From: JBGANR01 sp044222225
GTDB lineage: Bacteria; Actinomycetota; Actinomycetes; Mycobacteriales; Mycobacteriaceae
Assembly (NCBI GenBank): GCA_044222225.1
Contig: JBGANR010000012.1
Span: 1-64,000 of the forward strand
DNA length: 64,000 nt
Direction: 5' to 3'
The notes beneath the pieces were generated by a model. It ran no database searches. It was not told the DNA's origin and worked only from the letters and a program-made list of their open reading frames with translations. Positions 1 to 7,019 of the stretch are shown piece by piece. A program made the position numbers and the translations under genes. The first letter of the stretch is position 1. Each line of letters begins with the position of its first letter.

Positions 1-32
1 TCATCACCAAGAAGGACGTCGTCAACCGCTGA
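1..32 (+). CDS. C-terminal end of an upstream gene (partial)
   Basis: An open frame runs from the window edge through nine codons (ITKKDVVNR) to TGA at 30-32. It is followed by a short GC-rich inverted repeat, with ccgccggcggga near 50 and tcccgccggc near 71, just before the next gene. The basic tail would suit the end of a sugar-binding or transport protein, as is common beside acid-sugar catabolic genes, but nine residues are too few to assign a function. Frame and stop are seen directly; identity is unknown. Confidence 0.4.
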   Translation, partial: ITKKDVVNR

Positions 33-99
33 CGACCGAATGACACCGCCGGCGGGAGGATGAACGGCCCTCCCGCCGGCCGGTTCGAAAGGAGTGACC

Positions 100-891
100 A
101 TGCCGAAGTTCGCTGCGAACCTCTCGATGATGTACACCGAACACGACTTCATGGACCGGTTCGCCGCCGCGGCGGCCGACGGCTTCAAGGCCGTGGAATA
201 TCTCTTCCCTTACGACCACGACGCGCTCGACATCCGCGATCAGTTGTGGGAGAACGAGCTGCAGCAGGTGCTGTTCAACGCGCCGCCGGGGGACTGGGCG
301 GCCGGGGAGCGGGGCTTCGCCTCGGCCCCGGGCCGGGAGGCGGAGTTCGAGATGGCCTTCGACCAGGCGCTCTACTACGCCGACGAGCTCAACTGTCGTC
401 GGGTGCACGTCATGGCGGGGATCGTCCCGCCCGGTGTGGACCGCGGCCCGTACGAGGAGGCCTACCGGTGCAACCTCGAATACGCCGCCAAGACGGCCGT
501 GGCCTCCCGCGTCGACGTTCTGATCGAGCCGATCAATCAGCGTGACATGCCGGGCTACTTCATCAGCCGGCAGGACGACGCGCACCGGATCGTGCAGGAG
601 ATCGGCGCGAAGAATCTCAAGGTGCAGTTCGACCTGTACCACTGCCAGATCGTCGAGGGCGACCTGACGATGCGGCTGCGCGGCGATCTGCCGACCGGCC
701 GCGTCGGACACATCCAGATCGCCGGCGTGCCCGATCGACACGAGCCGGACGAGGGCGAGGTCGACTACCCGCACCTCTTCCGCACGCTGGACGACCTCGG
801 CTACCAGGGGTGGGTCGGCTGTGAGTACCGGCCCCGCGGGGCCACGAGCGACGGACTCGGCTGGTTGGCCGAGGCCAGGAAAGGACACTGA
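100..891 (+). CDS. otnI: 2-oxo-tetronate isomerase / hydroxypyruvate isomerase (OtnI/Hyi family)
   Basis: A 263-residue TIM-barrel sugar isomerase of the Hyi/OtnI family, which interconverts hydroxypyruvate and tartronate semialdehyde or, in OtnI, 2-oxo-tetronate 4-phosphates. The family signatures are clear: an N-terminal PKFAANLSMMYTE, FNAPPGDWAAGERG, EPINQRD with the catalytic Glu, QFDLYHCQIVEGD, and HIQIAGVPDRHEPDEGEVDY with metal and catalytic residues. The ATG at 100 is preferred over the in-frame GTG at 94 because AAAGGAG at 87-93 lies 6 nt before it. The gene is 2 nt from denD, so the pair is an operon. The DenD neighbour favours a role in four-carbon acid-sugar (erythronate/threonate) breakdown over glyoxylate metabolism; this is inferred from context. 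Confidence 0.85.
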   Translation: MPKFAANLSMMYTEHDFMDRFAAAAADGFKAVEYLFPYDHDALDIRDQLWENELQQVLFNAPPGDWAAGERGFASAPGREAEFEMAFDQALYYADELNCRRVHVMAGIVPPGVDRGPYEEAYRCNLEYAAKTAVASRVDVLIEPINQRDMPGYFISRQDDAHRIVQEIGAKNLKVQFDLYHCQIVEGDLTMRLRGDLPTGRVGHIQIAGVPDRHEPDEGEVDYPHLFRTLDDLGYQGWVGCEYRPRGATSDGLGWLAEARKGH

Positions 892-893
892 AG

Positions 894-1904
894 ATGCGGA
901 TCGTCATCACCGGAGGTTTCGGTTTCCTCGGGACGATGCTCGCGCGGGAACTGCTGGGGCGCGGTGAGTTCCGCGGCGAGCCGGTGACCCGGCTGGTGCT
1001 CGCCGATCGCTATGTGCGGCGCGACGACCCGATCGTCGCCGACCCGCGCGTCGAGGTCGCCGAAGGCGACGTCACAGAGCTGACACCGGTGCTCTTCGCC
1101 GATCAGGTAGACGTCGTCTTTCACCTGGCCGCGGCGGTCTCGTCCGAGTGCGAGCGGGACTTCGACCTCGGCATGGCGGCCAACCTCGACACGACCCGCG
1201 TGCTGCTCGAGGCGGCACGCCGGCAGTCGGCGGACGACGGACCGCAGGTGACGCTGCTGCTCTCCAGCAGCGTCGCGGTCTTCGGCGCGGACGCGGCGCT
1301 GCCGCTGCCGGAGGTCGTCAGCGAGGCGACGCTGCCGACGCCGCAGTCGAGCTACGGCATCCAGAAGTTCGCCGCCGAGCAGCTGATCGCCGACTACACG
1401 CGCAAGGGCTTCCTCGACGGGCGGGTGGCGCGGCTGATGACCGTCGCGATCCGGCCCGGCAAGCCGAACGCCGCGGCGTCCGGATTCGTGTCGGGCATCG
1501 TCCGGGAGCCGCTGGCGGGCATCGCCGCGGTGTGCCCGGTCGATCCGTCGCTCGCACTGGCCATCGCCTCGCCGCGTACGACGATCCGAGGAATCCTGGC
1601 CGTCGCCGAGACGCCCCGCGGCGACGGGCCGGAGGAGCTGACCGGGCGCATCCCGGTCAACCTGCCCGCGCTGACGGTGACGGTCGCCGATCTGCTCGAC
1701 ACGTTGCGCCGGGTCGCCGGCGACGACGTCGCCGACCTCGTCACGGTCGCGCCGGACCCCGCCATCGAGGGGATCGTCGGCTCCTGGCCCGCCCGCTTCG
1801 ACTGGTCGCGGGCGGCGTCGCTCGGTCTGACCGCCGACTCCGACGCCGAATCGGTCATTCGCCAGTTCATGGTGGACAATCCAGAAGCCGTTCGAGTCGG
1901 GTGA
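894..1904 (+). CDS. denD: D-erythronate dehydrogenase-like NAD-dependent SDR (DenD)
   Basis: A 336-residue extended short-chain dehydrogenase. It has a Rossmann motif ITGGFGFLG at residues 5-13, an acidic residue after the second strand (LVLADRY), the catalytic Ser cluster LLLSSSVAVFG, and a YxxxK pair in SSYGIQK. Segments such as RPGKPNAAASGFVSGI and REPLAGIAAVCPVDPS match what is known of DenD proteins, which oxidise D-erythronate to its 2- or 3-oxo acid. It starts 2 nt after the otnI stop and is followed by a GntR regulator, the usual layout of tetronate catabolic operons. The kinase (OtnK) and decarboxylase are not in this window and may lie upstream. Family membership is firm; the exact substrate is inferred. 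Confidence 0.8.
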   Translation: MRIVITGGFGFLGTMLARELLGRGEFRGEPVTRLVLADRYVRRDDPIVADPRVEVAEGDVTELTPVLFADQVDVVFHLAAAVSSECERDFDLGMAANLDTTRVLLEAARRQSADDGPQVTLLLSSSVAVFGADAALPLPEVVSEATLPTPQSSYGIQKFAAEQLIADYTRKGFLDGRVARLMTVAIRPGKPNAAASGFVSGIVREPLAGIAAVCPVDPSLALAIASPRTTIRGILAVAETPRGDGPEELTGRIPVNLPALTVTVADLLDTLRRVAGDDVADLVTVAPDPAIEGIVGSWPARFDWSRAASLGLTADSDAESVIRQFMVDNPEAVRVG

Positions 1905-1934
1905 GACCGGCGGGTGCCGATTAGACTCGGCATC

Positions 1935-2702
1935 GTGCTTCCCAAGGTGTCCGGTCCGATCCGGCTGACTGATCGGGTCGAGTCACTGCTCGGCGAAGAG
2001 ATCCGATCGGGCCGCCTGCGTCCGGGCGACAAGGTGCCGACAGAGGTGGAGCTGGTCAAGCAGTTGGGCGTCTCGCGCACCGTGGTGCGCGAGGCGCTCT
2101 CCCGGCTGCGCAGCGCCGGGCTCGTCGAGCCGCGGCAGGGGCTCGGGGTGTTCGTGCTCGACCCGCCGCTGCGTCCGCTCGATCTCGCGACGGCGGGCGG
2201 GTCGGGGGCGACGACGCAGGAGAAGATGCTGCAGATCGTCGAGGTCCGCCGCGCCATCGAGGGGGACGCGACCGCGCTGGCCGCCGTTCGCGCGACCGCG
2301 GACGACAGGGCGCGGATCCGGGTGGCGCTGGCCGCGATCGACGACGCGGTGGCCGCCGGCGGCGACGGCGTCGACGAGGACCTCGCGTTCCATCGCGCCA
2401 TCGCGGAGTCGTCGCACAACGCGGTCATGGTCGCCACCGTGCGCTACCTCGGCCGGGTGCTGCGCGACGGAATCCGGGTGACGCGGGCCAACGAGGCGCG
2501 TCGTACGGAGTTCGCCGAGCAGGTGCGTACCGAGCACAACACGATCGTCGACGCCATCGAAGCCGGGGACGCCGCGCGGGCGCGTTCGGCCGCGCGGGCG
2601 CACATGAAGCGGGCCGCCGTCCGGCTGACGGCGGCCGACGAGTCGTTCTGGGGTGAGATCACCGACGTCGACACGTCGCTGGACACCCGTGTGGGGGAGT
2701 AG
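1935..2702 (+). CDS. GntR-family (FadR/FCD type) transcriptional regulator
   Basis: A 255-residue regulator with an N-terminal winged helix (residues about 10-75, with GDKVPTEVELVKQLGVSRTVVREAL and LRSAGLVEPRQGLGVFV). The C-terminal FCD ligand domain carries metal-site residues in EDLAFHRAIAESSHN and in the C-terminal EHNTIVDAI / ARAHM helices. Start choice: a -10 hexamer TAGACT at 1922-1927 lies 7 nt before GTG 1935, so the message is probably leaderless. The in-frame GTG at 1914 would overlap that promoter. Having its own promoter directly after denD, it probably represses the acid-sugar operon with a sugar acid as inducer (inference from family and position). Confidence 0.85.
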   Translation: MLPKVSGPIRLTDRVESLLGEEIRSGRLRPGDKVPTEVELVKQLGVSRTVVREALSRLRSAGLVEPRQGLGVFVLDPPLRPLDLATAGGSGATTQEKMLQIVEVRRAIEGDATALAAVRATADDRARIRVALAAIDDAVAAGGDGVDEDLAFHRAIAESSHNAVMVATVRYLGRVLRDGIRVTRANEARRTEFAEQVRTEHNTIVDAIEAGDAARARSAARAHMKRAAVRLTAADESFWGEITDVDTSLDTRVGE

Positions 2703-2776
2703 CGTCGACGGCTCCCGTGGACCGAGTGGTCTAGAGTCTTGGCTGAACCTGAACTCGAACTCGGAAAGGCTCGCGC

Positions 2777-3433
2777 ATGCCGGTCGTCTACTTCGTCCGT
2801 CACGGTCAGGCGTCGTTCGGCGCCGCCGACTACGACGTGCTCTCCGAACTCGGCCGAGAGCAGGCCGCGGCGACCGGCGTCGAACTGGCGCGGCGGGGGC
2901 CCCGCGATCCCGTCATCGTCAGCGGGTCGCTGAAGCGGCAGCGTGAGACCGCCCAGATCATCGCGAAGGCCGGCGGCTTCGACGGGGAGCGGCGCGAGGA
3001 TCCGCGGTGGAACGAGTACGACCCCGACCTGATCGTCGGCCGCTACTCGGCGGAGTCGGCCGACTTCCACGGCCGGGATACGCAACGGATCCTCGACGGT
3101 GCGCTCCGGGGCTGGATCTCGGACGGTGAACCGGCCGACGTCGCCGGCGAGACGTGGGCCGAGTTCGCCGGCCGCACGCGGGCGGCGATGGCGGAGATTC
3201 CGGTGGGACTCGGCGCCGGACGAGACGTCGTCGTCGTCTCGTCCGGCGGTGTCCTCGCCGCCGTCGCCGGCGGCCTGCTCCAGGTGCCGGCGGCCGGCGT
3301 CGTATCCCTCAATCGCGTCGCCGTCAACGCGGCGATCACGACGTTCAGCATCGGGCGCAGCGGGACGAACCTGCTGTCCTACAACGATCACGCCCACCTG
3401 CTGGCCGACCGGAGGTTGCTGACCTACCGGTGA
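2777..3433 (+). CDS. Histidine phosphatase superfamily protein
   Basis: A 218-residue protein of the phosphoglycerate-mutase-like branch. The nucleophile motif FVRHGQAS is at residues 6-13 and a second basic cluster is in SGSLKRQRETAQI. The position usually holding the second catalytic His (sHGG) reads VVVSSGGVLAA, so Ser replaces His. Related SGG variants exist in actinobacterial members. ATG is preceded by GGAAAGG at 2762-2768, and a TAGAGT box sits near 2732. It converges with the TipA-like gene with no spacing: its stop ends at 3433 and the neighbour's stop begins at 3434. The substrate cannot be told from sequence. Confidence 0.75.
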   Translation: MPVVYFVRHGQASFGAADYDVLSELGREQAAATGVELARRGPRDPVIVSGSLKRQRETAQIIAKAGGFDGERREDPRWNEYDPDLIVGRYSAESADFHGRDTQRILDGALRGWISDGEPADVAGETWAEFAGRTRAAMAEIPVGLGAGRDVVVVSSGGVLAAVAGGLLQVPAAGVVSLNRVAVNAAITTFSIGRSGTNLLSYNDHAHLLADRRLLTYR

Positions 3434-3847
3434 TCAGTCGAGTTCGGCCTCGGCGAAGTCGACCATCGCGTCACGGACGAACTGCGCGAACTCCCGGCCC
3501 TCGGCCGTGTAGGTGGCACCGAACCGGGGATCGGAGACGTAGAGGTCGCCGAGCCCGATGAACGCGTCCTTGCCGGGGGTCTTGCCGCCCCAGGCGGCGG
3601 CTATCCAGGCGTGCTGCCGGCGGGCGAGTGCGCGGACCTGCGGCGCGGAGACGTCCGGCGACGTCGCCGAGACGGCGGCCCAGTCGGTGATCAGTGCTGC
3701 GGATTCGTTCTTGAACCCCTGCTTGTCCGCATCGGACAGTGACTCCCACCAGTTGTTAGATCGGCGGTAGGCGTCCTTGCCCCACCGCGTCTCGACCTCC
3801 TCGCGGTACTGCGTGTGGTCGAATCCGTCGAACATCTTCGTGGCCAT
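3434..3847 (-). CDS. Internal in-frame start producing free TipAS-like domain
   Basis: Reading on the minus strand, an AAAGGAG ribosome site is placed 8 nt before ATG (3847-3845) inside the TipA-like gene. The product would be the last 137 residues, beginning MATKMFDGFDHTQYREE, which is exactly the ligand-binding domain without the DNA-binding part. In S. lividans an internal start gives TipAS, a decoy that sequesters the drug. The site is seen directly; its use in this organism is inferred from the family. Confidence 0.55.
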   Translation of the reverse strand: MATKMFDGFDHTQYREEVETRWGKDAYRRSNNWWESLSDADKQGFKNESAALITDWAAVSATSPDVSAPQVRALARRQHAWIAAAWGGKTPGKDAFIGLGDLYVSDPRFGATYTAEGREFAQFVRDAMVDFAEAELD

Positions 3848-4246
3848 CGGTGTCGCTCCTTTCTTCATCGCGTCGATGGTGTGATGGACCGCGGAGATCA
3901 GTCGGGACAGCCGGTCACGTTCGGCGGCCAGCTCCGCGACGTGCCGCTCGAGAGCGGCGGCCGTGTCGCGGTGGCCGTCGAGCGCGGCGGCGATCCCTTT
4001 GAGCGGGACGTCGAGCTCCCGCAGCAGCAGAATCCGCTGCAGCCGGACGAGCGCGTCCGAATCGTAGAACCGCAGCCCGCCGTAGCCGACGCGGCTCGGC
4101 GGCAGCAGCCCGATCGCGTCGTAATGACGCAGGGTGCGGCTCGTCGTGCCGGTCAGCCGGACGACGTCGGCCGTCGACAATTCGGCCGGCCGATCACTCG
4201 CCGTCGGGTGTCGACGGGTTTGCGATGCGGTCGCGTTCCAGGTCAT
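3434..4246 (-). CDS. TipA-like MerR regulator with TipAS ligand-binding domain
   Basis: A 270-residue protein with two parts. The N-terminal MerR winged helix (about 20-90) includes LSTADVVRLTGTTSRTLRHYDAIGLLPPSRVGYGGLRFYD in family order and is followed by a coiled coil (about 90-130). The C-terminal TipAS-type domain (about 138-270) is rich in the Trp/His residues that trap thiopeptide-like ligands in the family (RWGKDAYRRSNNWWESLSDAD and RQHAWIAAAW). ATG 4246 has GGAGG 7 nt upstream, whereas the longer frame to 4312 lacks a ribosome site. A second strong site, AAAGGAG, lies 8 nt before the in-frame ATG at 3847. It would yield a free 137-residue ligand domain, as known for tipA of Streptomyces lividans. 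A palindromic operator lies just upstream (4309-4331). Confidence 0.85.
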   Translation of the reverse strand: MTWNATASQTRRHPTASDRPAELSTADVVRLTGTTSRTLRHYDAIGLLPPSRVGYGGLRFYDSDALVRLQRILLLRELDVPLKGIAAALDGHRDTAAALERHVAELAAERDRLSRLISAVHHTIDAMKKGATPMATKMFDGFDHTQYREEVETRWGKDAYRRSNNWWESLSDADKQGFKNESAALITDWAAVSATSPDVSAPQVRALARRQHAWIAAAWGGKTPGKDAFIGLGDLYVSDPRFGATYTAEGREFAQFVRDAMVDFAEAELD

Positions 4247-4308
4247 GGCGTCCTCCGTCCGAGGCTGCTCGCTCGGCTTTTCGTCCGATCTCCTCGGACG
4301 TTGACCAC

Positions 4309-4331
4309 TCAACTGGTTGACGTTACGTCAA
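4309..4331. promoter_or_regulatory. Probable MerR/TipA operator (overlapping palindromes)
   Basis: Two overlapping perfect inverted repeats lie about 65-85 nt upstream of the TipA-like start codon. One is TCAAC-TG-GTTGA (4309-4320). The other is TTGACGT-T-ACGTCAA (4317-4331). On the minus strand the TTGAC arm could double as a -35 element, which is typical for MerR operators placed inside the spacer of their own promoter. Autoregulation is inferred. Confidence 0.55.
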
Positions 4332-4343
4332 GCGCAAGCCCGA

Positions 4344-5030
4344 TCACTCGTCGAGCAGCACCGCCACCAGCTCGTCGGGCCGGCTGAGCGCGACCAGGTG
4401 GCCGCCGTCGACCTCCTCGACGTCGATGCCGAGCCGCTCAGCGACCACGCGGCGCTGGAAGTCGAGCGGGAACAGCCGGTCGTGGCGGGCGGCGACGAAT
4501 CTGGTCGGCACGTCGGGCCATGCCGGGAGCGGCCACGGGTCGGCGAAGGGGCGATCCGCCTGCTGCGGCACGGTCCGCATCAACCCCTCGATCACGTCGG
4601 CGGGCAGGTCGTGGAGGAAGTACTCCTCGACGGAGAACGCGGGATCGCGGCCCTCGGCGACGGCGTAGACGGCGGCCGCCTCCGACTGCCCGGTGGCCTC
4701 CCACCAGTCCCCGGGGCGCTCGCCGGGGGACGGCGTCATCGCGTTGAGGAGCACGATCGCGCGGGCGCCGAGCCGGGTGACGGCCAGTGGCGCCGAGAAT
4801 CCGGCGAACGATTGGGCGACGAGCACGATGTCGTCCCGGAGCGCGTCGTCACCGAGTGCGTCGACGGCGGCGACGATCGCGTCGGCGTACTCGGTCAACC
4901 CGGCGGTCTCGTCGCCCGCCGGGAGGGTGACCGCCACGGCGACGTGTCCGGCGCGCTCCAGCAGCGGAGTCACGCGATGCCAATACCAGGCGTCGCCGCC
5001 GGCGCCGGGGACGAGGACGAAGGTGGTCAT
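4344..5030 (-). CDS. Alpha/beta hydrolase fold protein
   Basis: A 228-residue alpha/beta hydrolase. The oxyanion-loop strand is TTFVLVPGAGGDAWYWHRV (residues 2-20). The nucleophile elbow is LVAQSFAGF with Ser in S-x-S-x-G-like context, an acidic residue is in FVAARHDRLFP, and the terminal catalytic His is in EVDGGHLVALSRPDE. The architecture resembles small esterases of the SABP2/MenH-like type. The start at 5030 is chosen because the fold begins there; the longer frame upstream is Arg-rich and non-coding in character. It lies 5 nt after the VOC gene on the same strand, so the two are probably one transcript. The substrate is unknown. Confidence 0.8.
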   Translation of the reverse strand: MTTFVLVPGAGGDAWYWHRVTPLLERAGHVAVAVTLPAGDETAGLTEYADAIVAAVDALGDDALRDDIVLVAQSFAGFSAPLAVTRLGARAIVLLNAMTPSPGERPGDWWEATGQSEAAAVYAVAEGRDPAFSVEEYFLHDLPADVIEGLMRTVPQQADRPFADPWPLPAWPDVPTRFVAARHDRLFPLDFQRRVVAERLGIDVEEVDGGHLVALSRPDELVAVLLDE

Positions 5031-5035
5031 CGTCG

Positions 5036-5431
5036 TCACTTCCAGGCGAAGAGGTCGACGACGTTGCCGTCTGGATCGCGCACACCGGCGTAGCGCTGCC
5101 CCCACGGCGCGTCGAACGGCCGCGTGGCGCTGAGGTAGCCGGCGGCGACGAGACCGGCGTGCACGGCGTCGACGTCGTCGGGCGTGTCGCAGCGGGCACA
5201 CAAGGTGGTGCTCTGGCCGATGGGAGGAGTCCAATCCGGATCGAAGGCTCGGGCTGTCTCCGCCGTGTCCCACATGAGGCGCATGCCACCTGGCAGAACA
5301 GCTTCGACGTGCGGCTGCTGCTCGGCGCCTTCGGGGACGTCGAGACCGAGGTGGCGGTAGAAGTCGAGCGAGGCGGCGAGGTCCGACGTGATGAGGCCGA
5401 TGGCGTCGAAACGAACGCGCTGTGTCGTCAT
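5036..5431 (-). CDS. VOC superfamily (glyoxalase/bleomycin-resistance fold) protein, copy 1
   Basis: A 131-residue single-domain VOC protein with two beta-alpha-beta-beta-beta modules: RFDAIGLITSDLAASLDFYRHLG at the N-terminus, and PWGQRYAGVRDPDGNVVDLFAW at the C-terminus with the typical metal-strand DPDGN. It is strikingly similar to the protein at 10450-10839, including TTLCARCDTPDDVDAVHAGL against TTLCARCDTPADVDAVYADL. ATG 5431 was taken because the two paralogs become collinear exactly from MTTQRVRF / MTSSRVRF. Resistance, lyase or dioxygenase function cannot be separated from sequence alone. Confidence 0.8.
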   Translation of the reverse strand: MTTQRVRFDAIGLITSDLAASLDFYRHLGLDVPEGAEQQPHVEAVLPGGMRLMWDTAETARAFDPDWTPPIGQSTTLCARCDTPDDVDAVHAGLVAAGYLSATRPFDAPWGQRYAGVRDPDGNVVDLFAWK

Positions 5432-5636
5432 TTCACCGACGTTAGGGCAGTGACAGTGGCGGCGCGTCATTGTCCGCTTCTCCATGCCTCATCACGGTGG
5501 ACGCGGTGCTCGGCTCGGCCCAAGCCGGCGCCAAGACGACGAGGGCGGCATCCAAGCGACCACCAAGCGCGGGGCGTGATGCTCGGTGCCGAGACGGGCG
5601 CTTTCCGCCCGACGAACACCGTCGAAAGGTGATCCC

Positions 5637-7019
5637 ATGACCGGGCTCCCGCTGTCCGCACTCGCCGCGCGCCTCACCGGACGCGTCGTCGTCCCCGGTG
5701 ACATCGAGTTCGAGCGGCGTGCGACGCCGTGGAACGTCGCCGTCTCGACGCGCCCGGCGGCCGTCGTCGTGGCGGCCGACGCCGCGGACGTCGCACGCAC
5801 GGTGTCGTTCGCCGGCACCGCCGGCTACACCGTGCAGGCCCGCGGCACCGGTCACGGCGCGCTCACCGAAGACCTCTCGCGGACGCTGCTCATCTCGACG
5901 GCCGAGCTCGACACCGTCGAGGTGTACGACGGCTGGGTGCGGGCCGGCGCCGGGACGCGTTGGGCGGACGTCATCGCCGCCGGCGCGGCCGAGGGGATCG
6001 CGCCGCTCGGCGGCTCGGCGCCCGGCATCGGTGTCGCCGGCTTCCTCACCGGGGGCGGGATCGGGCCGCTGGCACGGACGTTCGGCGTCTCTGCGGACCA
6101 CGTCCGGTCCTTCGAGGTGGTCACCGGCGACGGCGCGATCCGCCGGGCGAGCGCCGCCGAGGAGCCGTCGCTGTTCTGGGGGCTGCGCGGCGGCAAGGGC
6201 GCGCTCGGCATCGTCACCTCCATCGAGTTCGACGCACCGCGGCTCAGCGAGGTGTACGCGGGCTGCGCCTTCTTCTCCGCGGCCGACGCCGTCGGCGTCC
6301 TCGGCTGGTGGCGTGGGTGGTCGGCCGACCTGCCCGACGCCGCGACGACGTCGATCGCCTTCAACCGTCTGCCGGCGATGCCCGGAGTACCCGAGCCGCT
6401 CGCCGGAAAGACGACGGTGGCGGTGCGGTTCGCCTGGGTCGGCGATCCCGCGGCCGGTGCGGCGTGCATCGCCGGCCTGTTCGACACCTACACGCCGGTG
6501 CTCGGCGGGTTCGGGCCGATGCCGTACGCCCGGATCGGCGACATCCACGGCGACCCGATCGACCCCATGCCGAGCCACGAGGCGTTCGCGCTGCTCGACG
6601 CGCTGCCCGAGGACGCGGTCGAGCGCTTCCTCGACCTCGTCGGACCGGACGCCGACTGCGCGCTGCCGCTCGTCGAACTGCGCAGGCTGGGCGGCGCCGT
6701 GGCGCGCACGGGAGGCGGCGTGGCCGGCGCGATGTGCCATCGCGACGCGGCCTACTGCCTGTTCGCGGTCGGTATCGACGCCCCGCCGATCGCTGTGGTG
6801 GGACGGGCGCACGCCGCGCGTCTCGTCGCCGCGCTGGCCCCCTTCGGACGGGGTGGGACGTGGCCGAACTTCGCGCCGTCCCGCACCCCCGAGGACGTGC
6901 AGCGGACGTACACTCCTGACGTGCTGGCCCGCCTCGCGACGCTCGTCGCCCACTACGATCCGCGTGGCGTGCTCCGTGACGCGGCCGCGATCCGGAACGC
7001 GTGTCTGTCCGCGGTGTGA
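5637..7019 (+). CDS. FAD-linked oxidoreductase (PCMH/BBE family)
   Basis: A 460-residue flavoprotein oxidase. The N-terminal PCMH-type FAD domain contains RPAAVVVAADAADVARTVSFA, the GTGHGALTED loop (in this family His of such loops can carry covalent FAD) and GGSAPGIGVAGFLTGGGIGPLARTFGVSAD. The substrate domain follows, and a C-terminal BBE-like end contains LVAHYDPRGVLRDA. ATG 5637 has GAAAGG at 5624-5629. It overlaps the next gene by 19 nt, so oxidase and SARP-type regulator are translationally linked. This suggests a small metabolic or secondary-metabolite unit with the flanking VOC and hydrolase genes; the substrate is not predictable. Confidence 0.8.
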   Translation: MTGLPLSALAARLTGRVVVPGDIEFERRATPWNVAVSTRPAAVVVAADAADVARTVSFAGTAGYTVQARGTGHGALTEDLSRTLLISTAELDTVEVYDGWVRAGAGTRWADVIAAGAAEGIAPLGGSAPGIGVAGFLTGGGIGPLARTFGVSADHVRSFEVVTGDGAIRRASAAEEPSLFWGLRGGKGALGIVTSIEFDAPRLSEVYAGCAFFSAADAVGVLGWWRGWSADLPDAATTSIAFNRLPAMPGVPEPLAGKTTVAVRFAWVGDPAAGAACIAGLFDTYTPVLGGFGPMPYARIGDIHGDPIDPMPSHEAFALLDALPEDAVERFLDLVGPDADCALPLVELRRLGGAVARTGGGVAGAMCHRDAAYCLFAVGIDAPPIAVVGRAHAARLVAALAPFGRGGTWPNFAPSRTPEDVQRTYTPDVLARLATLVAHYDPRGVLRDAAAIRNACLSAV

